From Symbiodinium natans (taxonomy: Eukaryota > Sar > Dinophyceae > Suessiales > Symbiodiniaceae): a stretch of DNA of 64,000 nucleotides. Positions 10,265 to 20,237 of the stretch are shown one piece after another. Each line of letters opens with the position of its first letter. Position 1 is the first letter of the stretch. The notes beneath the pieces are model-generated. The model was given only the letters and a program-made list of their open reading frames with translations. It searched no databases and was not told the origin of the DNA. The stretch covers positions 1,174,251 to 1,238,250 of the forward strand of contig CAJNDS010002068.1 in NCBI GenBank assembly GCA_905221605.1. Direction: 5' to 3'. A program made the translations under genes and the position numbers.

Positions 10265-12108
10265 ATGCCTCTTTCGGTGGAGGTTTGTTTGCTGAGTGGC
10301 AAGAGCGTCTCTCTTGAAGTGGAGGCAGCCAAGGGACGAAAGGAGGGGCCCTTATCAGGGACCTTAGGGGTTAGGGCTAGCTAGGTATATAGGGACTATA
10401 TAAGGAGAAAAAGGGTGATATGTGGGGAATAAGATGAAGGGTAACCCTAAACCCTAAACCCTAAACCCCAAACCCCAAACCCTAAACGCCCTTCTAGGGG
10501 TCCCTCCTTATAGCCCTTCAGGCAGATGAGTTCGTCGAGTCCCTGAAACAGCGCGCCATGAGGGCTCTGGCATCTGGCAGAGGACGGCTGCTGAACTCTC
10601 ACGGAGAGGAGCTCATGGGTTTCCCTCCTACCCCCTCTACACCCCCCCTAGGGTTTAGGGTTTAGGGTTTAGGGTATAGGGTTTAGGGTTTAGGGCTTAG
10701 GGGAACCCATGAGGTACTGGTTGGAGCATCAACTATCAAAGAGGCGAGTTTGCAGAATGGCGACGTGCTCACCCTACATGTGAAGCAGGTCCAACTTGTA
10801 GCTACAAGGAAAGAAGGTAGATTCTCCGCCTTTGCTGCACTTCTGGGTGACGGATCCTCAGGAGCAGAGTAGGTAACCTTTGACCTTTTTGGGGTAATAA
10901 GTTCCCCTTAGAATCCCAAAAGTAACCTTTAAAACCCCTAAGTACTGAACAGGATCAGTGGTGACCTGGGGTGTTGAGAAAGGTGGCGACAGCAGCGCTG
11001 TGCAGCAGCTCCTGACGGACGTGCAGCGGATCCAAGCTTCACAGCGCGCATTTGCTGCAGTGCTGGGAGATGGATCTGTGGTGACCTGGGGAAGTGCCGA
11101 ATGTGGCGGAGACAGCACGGCGGTACAGTACCAGCTAAAGAACGTCCAGCAGCTCCAATCTACAAACCGTGCATTCGCTGCAATCCTGGCTGATGGATCT
11201 GTGGTGACCTGGGGAAATGAAGAATATGGTGGGGACAGTGATGAGGCACCTATAGCCCTTCATAGGAGCTTTTTAATCTGTATTGTTCTAAAGCCCAAAA
11301 GAATTTTCAAAATAATACTATTATTGTTATTCTTAACGTTAGTAAAGGTACAGTCGCAGCTTAAAGATGTTCGGCAAATTGGAGCTTCGCATCGTGCATT
11401 CGCTGCGGTTCTTGGTGATGGGTCTGTGGTCGCTTGGGGCTATGTCCCCTTTGGGGGCAGCACCGGGGAAGTGCAAGAGCAGTTAAGAGATGTGCAGCAG
11501 ATCCAAGGGTCTAACTACGCCTTTGCTGCAATCCGGCGTGATGGTTCCGTGGTCACATGGGGCCACCGGGAGTTTGGTGGTGACAGCAGCGCCGTGCAGG
11601 AGCAGTTGAGGGATGTGCAGCAAGTCCATGCTGCACAGCATGCATTTGCTGCAATTCGGGGTGATGGGTCCGTGGTCACCTGGGGTGGCTCCCAATTTGG
11701 CGGCGACAGCAGGGCTGTACAGGAGCAGCTCAAGGACGTACAGCATATTCAAGGGTCTCGGCTTGCCTTCGCCGGAAGACTGCGTGACGGTTCTGTGGTG
11801 ACCTGGGGCCATCCCGCGTTTGGTGGCGACAGCAGGGCCGTACAGGAGCAGCTGAAGAATGTACAGCACCTACAAGCTTCGAGTCAGGCATTTGCTGCAA
11901 CACTCGCGGATGGATCTGTGGTCAGCTGGGGTAATAATCGTTATATGGTGGCGACTCCAGTGTTGTCCAGGAGCAGCTAAAGAATGTCCAGCAGATACAA
12001 GCTTCTCTAGGTGCTTTCGCTGCAGTCCTGGGAGACGGCTCTGTGGTCACCTGGGGCGATCCCGAGCATGGGGGTGACAGCAGACATCTGCAAGACAGTT
12101 GGACATAG
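10265..12108 (+). CDS. RCC1/HERC-like repeat protein, five exons, frame broken near 3' end
   Basis: RCC1-type propeller repeats scaffold regulators; the dinoflagellate versions are common but their function is unknown, so no specific role is claimed. Model: 10265-10342, 10522-10608, 10714-10852, 10953-11245, 11348-12108. The start MPLSVEVCLLSGKSVSLEVE opens a probable ubiquitin-like N-terminus (about 100 residues, through LTLHVKQVQ). It is followed by about nine repeats of roughly 38 residues with the motifs AFAAxLGDGSVVTWG, GGDSSAVQEQL and VQQIQAS. All four introns close in frame with GA, GA, GA and GC donors and AG|G acceptors. At 11945-11946 an extra AT converts NNRYGGDS to a shifted frame that stops at 11980. 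Reading past it, the repeats continue to TAG at 12108. It is therefore a pseudogene, a recent frameshift, or an assembly error. Confidence 0.8.
10343..10521. mobile_element. RCC1 intron 1, family B inverted-repeat element
   Basis: A 179-bp GA-AG intron, phase 0. Left end GAGGGGCCCTTATCAGGGACC and right end GGGGTCCCTCCTTATAGCCC are imperfect complements. The interior carries a CCCTAAA array (about 10443-10485). A second copy forms an intron at 35433-35573. Confidence 0.7.
10609..10713. mobile_element. RCC1 intron 2, inverted-repeat intron filled with TTTAGGG
   Basis: A 105-bp GA-AG intron, phase 0. CTCATGGGTTTCCC at the left and GGGAACCCATGAG at the right are inverted repeats, and about 50 bp of TTTAGGG with variants lies between. 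Removing it restores LLNSHGEVLVGASTIKEA, the expected continuous sequence. Confidence 0.75.
10853..10952. mobile_element. RCC1 intron 3, family C element with GGATC duplication
   Basis: Exactly 100 bp inserted in a GDGSVVTWG motif, flanked by GGATC (10852-10856 and 10952-10956). With splicing G|GATCC...ACAG|GA the motif is restored in frame. The same element (GTAACCTTTAACCTTTTTGGGG ... TTTAAAACCCCTA...GTACTGGACA) occurs at 23500-23592, 25580-25675 and 30784-30888. Confidence 0.8.
11246..11347. other. RCC1 intron 4, GC-AG, 102 bp
   Basis: Donor GATGAG|GCACC, acceptor GTAAAG|GTACAG. Removing it gives GGDSDEVQSQLKDV in place of a foreign hydrophobic insert. It is AT-rich, a multiple of three and without stops, so the frame also reads through it. 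I see no terminal repeats. Confidence 0.75.
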
Positions 12109-12515
12109 GCCGGGCTGTGGGGAGGCGCCTACAACTCTCGCAGGCACAAATGGTCGTTCCTGCTGCAGCTCTACTTTTGAAACCCTCAACCCGAAACCCG
12201 AACCCTTAGCTCTTATAAACTCTAAACCCTAAACCCCCTAACTAAACCTTAAACCCTAAACCCTAAACCCTAAACCCTAAACCCTAAACCCTAAACGCTA
12301 AACCCTTAAACCCCAAACCCTAAACCCTAAACCGCAAGTGGGGTTTCAGATGTCATCGCCCTGTGTTTTTAAAATGCAAACCTGAGGCCTTACGCCTTCA
12401 TCCCTGTTAGAGCCCTCATGAACCCGTAAAGATTTAGCCTTTGTCTAGGGTTTAGGGTTTAGGGTTTAGGGTTTAGGGTTTAGGGTTTAGGGTTTAGGGT
12501 TTAGGGTTTAGGGAG
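12109..12515. other. 3' flank of RCC1 gene with telomeric arrays
   Basis: CCCTAAA array at 12231-12338 with variants and TTTAGGG array at 12446-12515. Between them one frame (12379-12430) reads ANLRPYAFIPVRALMNP to TAA and might be a terminal exon, but its borders are weak. Confidence 0.4.
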
Positions 12516-13903
12516 GATGTCGAAAGCCTGAAGCGCTTGACCCCATGCGCTTGCGCGCAATCCTGGCCCGGTCTAGGGTTTACTACTGTTTGTTTACTTA
12601 GTAGCTGAACGAGTACACTTTACACCTTTTTGTGATACTATAACCCTCTACAGAACTGAAAGTGTACACTTTTCTTGGGCTCATGAACTCAGCAACTAAG
12701 TTTAATAACCACCCAAAAAAGTACAAACATTCTTCCTTATAAGGGTAATAGAGGGATTATTGTTTTTATATGTTGATGGGGGTTCATATGTTGATTTGGG
12801 GGTCCTTAGGCAAGTAGTAGTTTGCCTGGACCCTGGGTTGCAGCACCTTGCACAAACCCCAAAACAAGAGCACTTTGGTGTAGGGTTTAGGGTTTAGGGT
12901 TTAGGGTTTAGGGTTTAGGGTTTAGGGTTTAGGGTTTAGGGTTTAGGGTTTAGGGTTTTGAAACAACCAGAGAGAACATGATCTTCTCTAAGCTTGGTTG
13001 CGAACAAGTGCCAAGGCAAGCTTCAAACCCGCCCAAAGCCCATGTCAACCTGTTGCTAAACCCTAGAGCCAGAATCCCCAAAACCCCAAACCCTGAAGCC
13101 CTACACCCTCAAACCCCAAAAACCCTAATCCCAAATTATAGCCGAAAACACTAAATAGGCCTAACACCCAGATGCGCAAATGCCGAAAACCCCAAACCCC
13201 AAAGCCTAAAGCCTAAAGCCTACAGCCTAAGACTTTAAACCCAAAACCCCCTCTGCCTGGAGGGTCGGCGGGGGGGGGGGGGGGAGGCTTATTAAGTAGG
13301 ATTACCTCAAAATATGTCTCTCTCTCTTTTTGGGTACTTATACCCCTACCCTAAACCCTAAACCCTAAACCCTAAACCCCAAACCCTAAACCCTAAACCC
13401 TAAACCCTAAACCCTAAAGCCGTCTGAGGCAGCTCCAGGAGGTGGAGCCGCAGCAGCTGCTGGAATGGGGCCGGGACATGGCGCCTTGGGCACAAAAGGT
13501 TCAGGGTTTAGGGTTTGGGGTTTAGGGTTTAGGGTTTTTAGGGTTTAGGGTTTGGGGTTTAGGGTTTAGGGTTAGGGATTAGGGTTAGGGTTTAGGTTTT
13601 CGGGTTTCGGGTTTGGGGGTTGGGGTTTGGGGTTTAGGGCTTGGGGTTTAGGCTGTTGGGCTTCACGGGCTTTGGTGTGTCGGGCTTTTTGGGCTTAGCA
13701 AAACCGAAACCCCAAACCCTAACCCACCGAAACCCCAATGAAACCCCTCAACCACCCTAAACCCGAACCCCAAACCCTAAACTTTAAACCCTAAACCCGA
13801 AACCCGAAACCCCAAACCCTAAACCGCCTAAACCCCCAAATTCCAAGGGTCTTCAAGGCGACTCCATCGCTAGGGGTCACAGGAGCTCCGAGGTTCAACC
13901 CAG
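12516..13903 (+). CDS. Exon-like islands, unrecognised
   Basis: Block 12516-12570 reads DVESLKRLTPCACAQSWP and ends at a GT donor. Block 12960-13057 reads ETTRENMIFSKLGCEQVPRQ then ASNPPKAHVNLLLN. Block 13424-13498 reads LRQLQEVEPQQLLEWGRDMA then PWAQK and ends AAG|GTTC. Block 13858-13903 reads DSIARGHRSSEVQP. All sit between TTTAGGG/CCCTAAA arrays (12887-12956, 13352-13418). Product unknown. Confidence 0.45.
12590..12840. mobile_element. Intronic inverted-repeat element, then family J element
   Basis: 12604-12710 has ACTTAGTAGCTGA...AGTGTACACTTT complementary blocks. 12712-12840 carries the family J signature (ACCACCCAAAAAAG ... ATTCTTCCTTATAAGGGTAATA ... AGGCAAGTAG), also seen at 26269-26389, 39009-39150 and 40285-40390. 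Confidence 0.55.
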
Positions 13904-13944
13904 GAACCCTGTAGTAGGGTTGAGGGTTTAGGGTTTAGGGTTTA

Positions 13945-14063
13945 CTTGGAGGTTCAGGGTTCTTATAACCCGAATTATCACTGTACTTAGAAGCCCCCGA
14001 AGTTCCCTAAGTAGGCTACAAGTAGACTTATAATTTGTTTGCTAGTGCCCATGAACCTCCAAG
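13945..14063. mobile_element. Family A element, copy 2
   Basis: CTTGGAGGTTCA at the left and ATGAACCTCCAAG at the right, about 119 bp with an AT-rich centre. It follows a TTTAGGG array and precedes an exon-like block. Confidence 0.8.
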
Positions 14064-14100
14064 TAGGGTTGAGGGTTGAGTGTTGAGGGTTTGCGATGTG

Positions 14101-14902
14101 GGGTTCATGCGCCGAGCCGACCCATGCTGATCCTCATCAAGATGCTAGACCACAAGCCCCCTCAAACAACCGAGACCCTAAACCCTGAACTAACCCCAAA
14201 CCCTAAACCCTTAACCCTAAACCCTAAGGGCCATCAAGCCCCCACTTGGATACCCCGGCGCCATCGACCTCTGTATCCCCAGATGTATTCCCTAATCTCC
14301 TAAGCCCTAAACCCTAAACCCTAACCCTAAACCCTAAACCCTAAACCCTAAGCCCCCAAATATGTGCGCATGGCAGCTGTAGGCTCTACAGAAGCTCTGC
14401 CTCTCCAGCTATCGCGTGGTCACCTTGGAGACTTGTCAGGCGCCAACCCTTGGGGCTGAAAAGCAAAGGAGAGTGGTTCGCTTGGGCTTCAAGGGTTTAG
14501 GGTTTAGGGTTTCGGGTTTAGGGCTTCGGGTTTAGGGTTTAGGGTTTAGGGTTTAGAGAGGCCCTAAGTTGAGCAGGAGTCCATTCGGAGGCGTCTTTCA
14601 TGTTGCAAGCCTGCAACCCTGCACGCCTCAAACCCGATGCTTACTGTTCGTGTTGAGTGAGTCGGGGATGCGGTGGGTTTAGGGTTTAGGGTTTAGGGTT
14701 TCGGGTTTCGGGTTTCGGGTTCCCCTTTCAACCGTAAAACCTGGCAGTCAGCAAGCTGCCCTCAGAACTTGTGAGTGGCAGAACCCTTCACAACATCTCC
14801 CAAAGGCTGCTGCAGAGCTTCGGCCGCGATATTCGCAAAATCAACTTCGAACCCCAAGTTGTCCTTGTGTCATGTAGGGATCCTCCTGTTGTGGCGCTCT
14901 AG
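14101..14902 (+). CDS. Exon-like islands ending in a strong 3' coding block
   Basis: Block 14106-14165 reads CAEPTHADPHQDARPQAPSN. Block 14227-14295 reads AIKPPLGYPGAIDLCIPRCI and stops. Block 14361-14493 is open in two frames (one MAAVGSTEALPLQLSRGHLG). Block 14567-14656 reads VEQESIRRRLSCCKPATLHA. The best block, 14741-14902, reads LAVSKLPSELVSGRTLHNIS, then QRLLQSFGRDIRKINFEPQV, then VLVSCRDPPVVAL and TAG. This last block resembles the short ubiquitin-like N-terminal regions found in dinoflagellate repeat proteins, but I cannot assign a family. Confidence 0.5.
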
Positions 14903-15125
14903 GCTTGCGGCAGAACCCTTCCTTGAACCATTTTGAGAAGAAAGGGGTGGCTTAGGTCTTTAGGGTTTAGGGCTTGGGGTTTAGGGTTGAAGGCTTGGGG
15001 TCTAGACTCCCCCCCCCCCCCAGGCAGAATCAAGATGCTTTGTTTCTTTTTTGCGACATATTGGGGCCAAAAAGCGCTCGAAGCACTCAAGGTCCCAACT
15101 CAAAACCTTACACCCTACCCCCTCT

Positions 15126-15290
15126 CAAGCCCGAAACCCTAAACCCTAAAGCCTAAACCCTAAACCCTAAAGCCTAAAAACCCTAAACCCTAAACCCTAA
15201 ACCCTAAACCCTAAACCCTAAACCCTAAACCCTAAACCCTAAACCCTAAACCCTAAACCCTAAACCCTAAACCCTAAACCCTAAACCCTC
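15126..15290. repeat. CCCTAAA array, about 22 units
   Basis: Long, nearly perfect array after a few CCTAAAG variants; no gene in it. Confidence 0.95.
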
Positions 15291-15321
15291 CACCACAAGT
15301 CCCTGAGTCTCAGGGGGGCCA

Positions 15322-15600
15322 GATGGCTCCCAAGGAATAAGTTCCCAAATGACCGCGCTGGCTTTGGAGGCCCCGGAAGCCCCCCAAAGGGACGCAAGAC
15401 ACTCAAGATGGCTCCCAAGGAATAAGTTCCCGAATGACCGCGCCCGTTCGCGCCCGTTGAGGAGGCCCCACAGCCCCTCAAAAGACGCAGGACTCAAGAT
15501 GGCTCGCGCACAATAAGTTCTCGAAATGACCCCACCTGTTTTGGAGGTGCCTGAAGCTCTCAAAGAACTCAAGAGACTCAGAGCATTAGGGCCAGAGACT
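15322..15600. repeat. Tandem repeat, about 82-93 bp unit, three copies
   Basis: AGATGGCTCCCAAGGAATAA starts units at about 15331 and 15404, and AAGATGGCTCGCGCACAATA begins a third near 15497. Units also share GGAGGCCCC and CTCAAGA segments. A minus-strand frame is open through it, but its peptide is itself repetitive, so I annotate repeat only. Confidence 0.7.
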
Positions 15601-15880
15601 CGGGGTGGGAGCCAAAAAGAGCCACGGTCGCCCGGGAACTTTCAAACACAGGAGCCAAACATGAGGCGCTGATTGTGTACCATAGATAATCATCCCTAAA
15701 CCATAGAGAACTCGGCGGCAACACGTCATCCCAAACCACGGAGAACCTCCCTAAACCATAGAGAGAGTTTGGCTCCGCGGGGAGTACTCCACGATTCGGG
15801 AACCAGAGCGAGCCAGTCATGTCACTGCCCCAGCCTCTATCCCAGAGGTGGGCATCATACACGTCGTAAGCCGTGAGCGG
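15601..15880. other. Region with repeated AACCATAGAGAACTC motif, minus frame open
   Basis: AACCATAGAGAACTC, AACCACGGAGAACCT and AACCATAGAGAGAGT recur at about 15700-15770. A 94-codon minus-strand frame spans the region but overlaps this repeat; coding status is uncertain. Confidence 0.35.
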
Positions 15881-15886
15881 CTGAGG

Positions 15887-16040
15887 TCAAACGTTGAGGA
15901 CGACGCTCCGCAGCGCGTCCCCTGCAGGTCGAGTGGCTTTCTTGCATCTCAGCACTTCGCACACCTGCAGCTGTGAGGCGACGTGGGCCGCATGACCGAG
16001 CAGGGGCACGCGCCCGCCGCGAGGTGCATTACCACATTAT
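15887..16040 (-). CDS. Probable 3' exon on the minus strand
   Basis: On the minus strand one frame reads APRGGRVPLLGHAAHVASQL, then QVCEVLRCKKATRPAGDALR, then SVVLNV and TGA at 15889-15887. Amino-acid composition is convincingly protein-like and the other frames are worse. It is next to the CA microsatellite, so upstream exons would lie beyond 17.1 kb. Product unknown. Confidence 0.5.
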
Positions 16041-16107
16041 CTGTTGCATGAGTGTTTGCCCTTCAGTGGAATATTTTCAGACTGCAGGCTACGGATGACG
16101 TGCATGC

Positions 16108-16433
16108 ACACACACACACAGACACACACACACACACACAGACACACACACACACACACACAGACACACACACACACAGACACACACACAGAAACACAAC
16201 ACACACATACACACACCACACACAGACACACACACATGGGCTAATAGCGTGGGCACACACACACAACAGACACACACACAGAACCACACACAGAACACAC
16301 AACACCACACCATACACCCACAGAATACACACACACACAGACACACACACAGCCACACCACACCCACCGACACACAACACTAGAAACGAATACACACATT
16401 CACACACACACACACACACACACTTACACACAC

Positions 16434-16503
<70 letters not shown>

Positions 16504-17081
16504 ACATACACACATACACACATACACACATACACACATATACACATACACACATACACACATACACACATACACACAGACACACGGACACACATACACA
16601 CAGACACACAGACACACAGACAGACACACACAGACACACACAGACACACACAGACACACAAACAAAGAAATCACAACTCACACAACATTTCCCCTCCCTC
16701 ACACCCCGCACGACTACACACACATCTCCCCGCACCAACCTCCTTCAACACTTCATCTTCACACCCACCAGACACAACCAGACACACACACACAGACCAC
16801 ACACACACCAGACACACCCCCCACACCCAAACAGAACACCACACCACAGACACACACGACACACCACAGACACACACAGACACACACAGCAAACACAGGA
16901 CACACACAGGCCACACACAGACACACACACACACAGACACCACACAGACACACAGGACACACACAGACACACACACAGACACACACACACACAGACACAC
17001 ACACACAGACACACACACAGACACACACACACACACACACACACCCACGCACACACCCACGCACACACCCACGCACACACC

Positions 17082-17125
<44 letters not shown>
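16108..17125. repeat. CA/TG microsatellite, about 1 kb
   Basis: (CA)n with interspersed GACACA, TACACA and CCACGC variants. Long His/Thr or Cys/Val frames in it are translations of the dinucleotide repeat. TTTAGGG-type arrays are absent from here to about 19.5 kb. Confidence 0.95.
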
Positions 17126-17126
<1 letters not shown>

Positions 17127-17149
17127 ACTTACCCTAAACTCGTGAAGAG

Positions 17150-17520
17150 GCTCGAGCGGCCGTGGTCCCAGCACAATACCCCGATACTGACGAGGAGGCA
17201 GAAGGGTATAGAGGATATCTTGGGGCATCATGGTACAGTAGCATGCCAGGTGGGTGTGCGCGATTCCGATCAAGTAGGAGTCCCAGCCCCAGTTTGCGTG
17301 CCAGGCTATAGGAGCACTGGGGCCCTGATCTCATGAGTTTGCTCGAGAGGCAGCGGTCTTGTACCCCGATACTGACGTGGAGGCGGAAGGGCATGATGGG
17401 CTGTGTAGCATTGTGATTCTAGCAGACTTGCCAGGTGGGCGTTCGTGGATCTGAGCAGGCACTTCCGGCGCCAGACTGTGTGCCAGGCCTAGGAGCACTG
17501 GCGCAGGTTCGGAGTCCACA
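17150..17520. repeat. Imperfect tandem duplication of about 190 bp
   Basis: Shared segments in both halves include TACCCCGATACTGACG, GCCAGGTGGG and TAGGAGCACTGG. The first copy is about 17150-17350, the second 17351-17520. Confidence 0.6.
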
Positions 17521-17981
17521 TGTTGGGCAACCGTTCTGCGACACGATGTATTTTCTCACGCAGGCAGAGAGAGGGATGGAAGGGTCGAGGAGCGAAGGGC
17601 AGTCGCCAGCAGAAAAAGGTGGCATTCGGTCCAGGCAACAGATGGTGCGTACTACCTCCTGCCAGTCACAGTCCAAGCCCCGCAACACAGGGATGCTCCT
17701 GGCGATGGCTCTCACTGTCTCTGTGAGCATAGGTCTGGATCCAGTTCATCGAGAATGCCCCGGCCGACTTCCAGTGAGCTCACAGCAGCCATAAATCGAC
17801 CCGAAACAAGCCACATCGCGTGTTTAAGCCAGAGCACAAATCGGAGGCAGCGCAACAGGCATGTGTGGGCATGGAGCAGGCGCTGTACCACGCTGTGTGA
17901 CTTATCAAGTCGATGGCGGATCACGGTTCGAGGCAACATCGAAGAGTATTGCCAGTAGGGTAAGTAGCGCAGAGTGGGCAT
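17419..17981 (-). pseudogene. Minus-strand coding region in two overlapping frames
   Basis: On the minus strand, from about 17810 down, MAAVSSLEVGRGILDELDPD is followed by a frame change near 17715-17730 into TVRAIARSIPVLRGLDCDWQ, then EVVRTICCLDRMPPFSAGDC and QNGCPTCGLRTCASA, stopping at 17419. The change may be an unrecognised small intron or a frameshift. Cysteine spacing (CPTC...C) hints at metal binding but I assign no family. It would be divergent from the + gene starting at 17987. Confidence 0.4.
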
Positions 17982-17986
17982 CAGTC

Positions 17987-18850
17987 ATGGGAGGCGGTAA
18001 GTCCGGTTGGAGCAAGGGCTATGGCGGCTATGGTTACGGCAAGGGCAAGGCCTCTAAGGGCACATCGTCGGGTTCTGCTTGGTCGCCTCAGGGGTGGGAG
18101 CAATCCTGGGATGGAGCCTGGGGGGGCTCCGGCAGCAGCAAAGGCAACTGGAACTGGACTTCTGCGCCCAGCGCCAAAGGATGGGGCGCGACTGAGGAGA
18201 AGGGTAAGGGTCTTGGCAAAGAGTGGATTCCTCGACTCGAGGGCCGGTACGCCTTCGCCAAATCCGTCCTCAGACCCTACGCCGACGACAAAGGCAACGC
18301 GGTGTACGCTGGCACGGGGGGGGCACAGGACCTGTTCGGCAAGAGTAGCTTACGCCAGTTGCTGACTTCCAACAATTGCGAGCTGGCTCGGCGGCCTGCT
18401 GTGGGCGTGTCAACAATCAGCAGTTCGCTGTTGTCTTTGTTTGGCTGCATGGAGACTATGAAGGATGCGAGCCTGGAAAGCACCTTCCTGACGTCCTTGC
18501 AGCAGCTCCAGCGAACATTCAGTGGCAAAGACGCGGCAGCTTTGAAACAGGCCTGTGAAACCTTGCAGCGAGACCGAACACACCCAGAGTCGCCGGAGAA
18601 GTTGAGGAAGGCCCTGGAATTGTGGCTCGGATTTTTTCGATCGCACAAGGAGGAACTGCAAGCCGTCCTGCCGCGCGTGCTGGCGAGCGCGAGCGTGGTC
18701 TACCTGGGCGGTGCACAGGCTCTGGAAGCCCTGACACTCGTCAATGCGTTGACGAATTGGAGCTCGAAGGTGCCAGCGACGTCTTCGAATGAACAGGCCC
18801 TATCCACCTGGCAAGCAGCGCCCACGGACATCAGCCTTCTACTCCGGTGA
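17987..18850 (+). CDS. Single-exon Gly-rich N-terminus protein, 287 aa, unknown function
   Basis: ATG at 17987 begins MGGGKSGWSKGYGGYGYGKG; about the first 75 residues are rich in Gly, Lys, Ser and Trp, as in RNA-binding or low-complexity tails. From about residue 85 a folded-looking region follows (LEGRYAFAKSVLRPYADDKG ... FFRSHKEELQAVLPRVLASA), probably helical. The frame is open upstream to 17861, but the Gly-rich ATG is the natural start. It has no introns and no telomeric repeats, unlike every other gene here, and ends just before a CT microsatellite. This may indicate a retroposed gene; I found no poly-A tail or spliced-leader relic to prove it. Confidence 0.7.
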   Translation: MGGGKSGWSKGYGGYGYGKGKASKGTSSGSAWSPQGWEQSWDGAWGGSGSSKGNWNWTSAPSAKGWGATEEKGKGLGKEWIPRLEGRYAFAKSVLRPYADDKGNAVYAGTGGAQDLFGKSSLRQLLTSNNCELARRPAVGVSTISSSLLSLFGCMETMKDASLESTFLTSLQQLQRTFSGKDAAALKQACETLQRDRTHPESPEKLRKALELWLGFFRSHKEELQAVLPRVLASASVVYLGGAQALEALTLVNALTNWSSKVPATSSNEQALSTWQAAPTDISLLLR

Positions 18851-18919
18851 TGCAAGCTGTATCTTGAGGCCACTTAGGTCATGGTGTAAGGTATGTTCCT
18901 GTAATGAAGGGATTGTTTG

Positions 18920-19046
<127 letters not shown>

Positions 19047-19208
19047 TGTATATATATTTATGTCTATTTATTTATTTCTCGTTTAGATGTGCATTTATTA
19101 TCTTAGGTGTAGGGAGGATGCAAGGAGTATATCTATCTATCTGTTTATCGATTTATCTATCTATCTGTCTTTTCTCTTTCTCTATCTGTATATATATATA
19201 TATATGTA

Positions 19209-19239
<31 letters not shown>

Positions 19240-19499
19240 TCCACCCACAGAGCCCAATGCCCCTTCCATTCAGGAATAGACCTTAAAACGTAGTGTAAGG
19301 CATGTTCCTGTAATGAAGGGATTGTTTGCTCTCTCTCTCTATGCATGCATATATATATATATATACATATACATACATATATATATACACATTTTTGGTT
19401 ATTTGTTTTTGCACAGAATATATGTATATGTGCACAGTAGGGCTTTCTAAATTCGGGGGGTGGTGTCTTAGTAGGATTCATATGACCCATGTTCACATC

Positions 19500-19981
19500 T
19501 AGAATCTAGAGCTTACCCCAGATCTTCCCGAGTCGCCTGCACTTTAGGGTTTGGGGTTTAGGGTTTAGGGTTTAGGTTTTAGGGGTATTGCTTACAGCTT
19601 AACAGCATGGATTTTGGGTGTCGGTTGTTTGAGGGTTAGAAACGGCGCATAGAGAAACCCTAAACCCTGAAGTAAGGAAATTTGGAAGATCTGGGCACTG
19701 CAACAGGGAAGCCGTTTTGACTTGGTAAGTCTACTTAGTATCTCCTCGAAACCCTGACTCCCCATACCCCACCTTACCAACCCTACTTACTAAGTCAAAC
19801 AGGGCTTCCGAGCCTTGGAAAATATTGGGGAGTAGTAGGGAACCTTAGGTTGCATACCCCCCTTGAACCCCCCTCCCGCAAGAACCCTAAACCCCAAACC
19901 CCAAACCCCAAACCCCAAACCCTAAACCCTAAACCCCAAACCCTAAACCCCAAACCCTAAACCGTAAACCCTAAAACGCAG
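19500..19981. other. Intron-like region with families M and N
   Basis: Family M inverted repeat at 19708-19812 (GGGAAGCC...TTGACTTGGTAAG and ACTAAGTCAAACAGGGCTTCC). Family N segment at 19829-19879 (GGGGAGTAGTAGGGAACCTTAGG). CCCTAAA/CCCCAAA array at 19884-19970. A short frame at 19669-19714 (EVRKFGRSGHCNREA) may be an exon. Confidence 0.5.
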
Positions 19982-20237
19982 GTGTCTTGGGGCAAGCTTT
20001 CCTTCCCAGCCCGTGCCGACTTCTCCGCGTTCGGCGTTGAGTTGACGCCTTCGGGCGGCAAGTCGGGCCCACTTGGAGGTTCATGGTACTTATTAACCAA
20101 TTCCAACTGTACTTAAAACCCACTTATATGCCCCTTAAGTGCCCTAATATGGTTATAAGTACAGTTATAAGTACAGTTATAATTGGTGAATAAGTACCAT
20201 GAACCTCCAAGCGGAGATTTCCCGAAGAGCCCACTAC
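19982..20237 (+). CDS. Two exons joined across a family A element
   Basis: Exon 19982-20075 follows CGCAG and reads VSWGKLSFPARADFSAFGVE then LTPSGGKSGPL. Exon 20212-20237 starts right after the element's terminal CAAG and ends at CACTAC|GTACCC. Splicing either GA-AG (20076-20211) or GT-AG (20079-20211) keeps the frame open as ...SGPL(G)AEISRRAHY. The element is therefore very likely an intron. Product unknown. Confidence 0.6.
20072..20211. mobile_element. Family A element, copy 3
   Basis: CTTGGAGGTTCATGGTACTT and its exact complement at the ends, 140 bp, internal TTATAAGTACAGTTATAA repeats. It occupies an intron position between two exons. Confidence 0.9.

Noticed and set aside
16037-17137. 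Long His/Thr and Cys/Val open frames
   Set aside because: They translate the CA/TG microsatellite in several frames on both strands.
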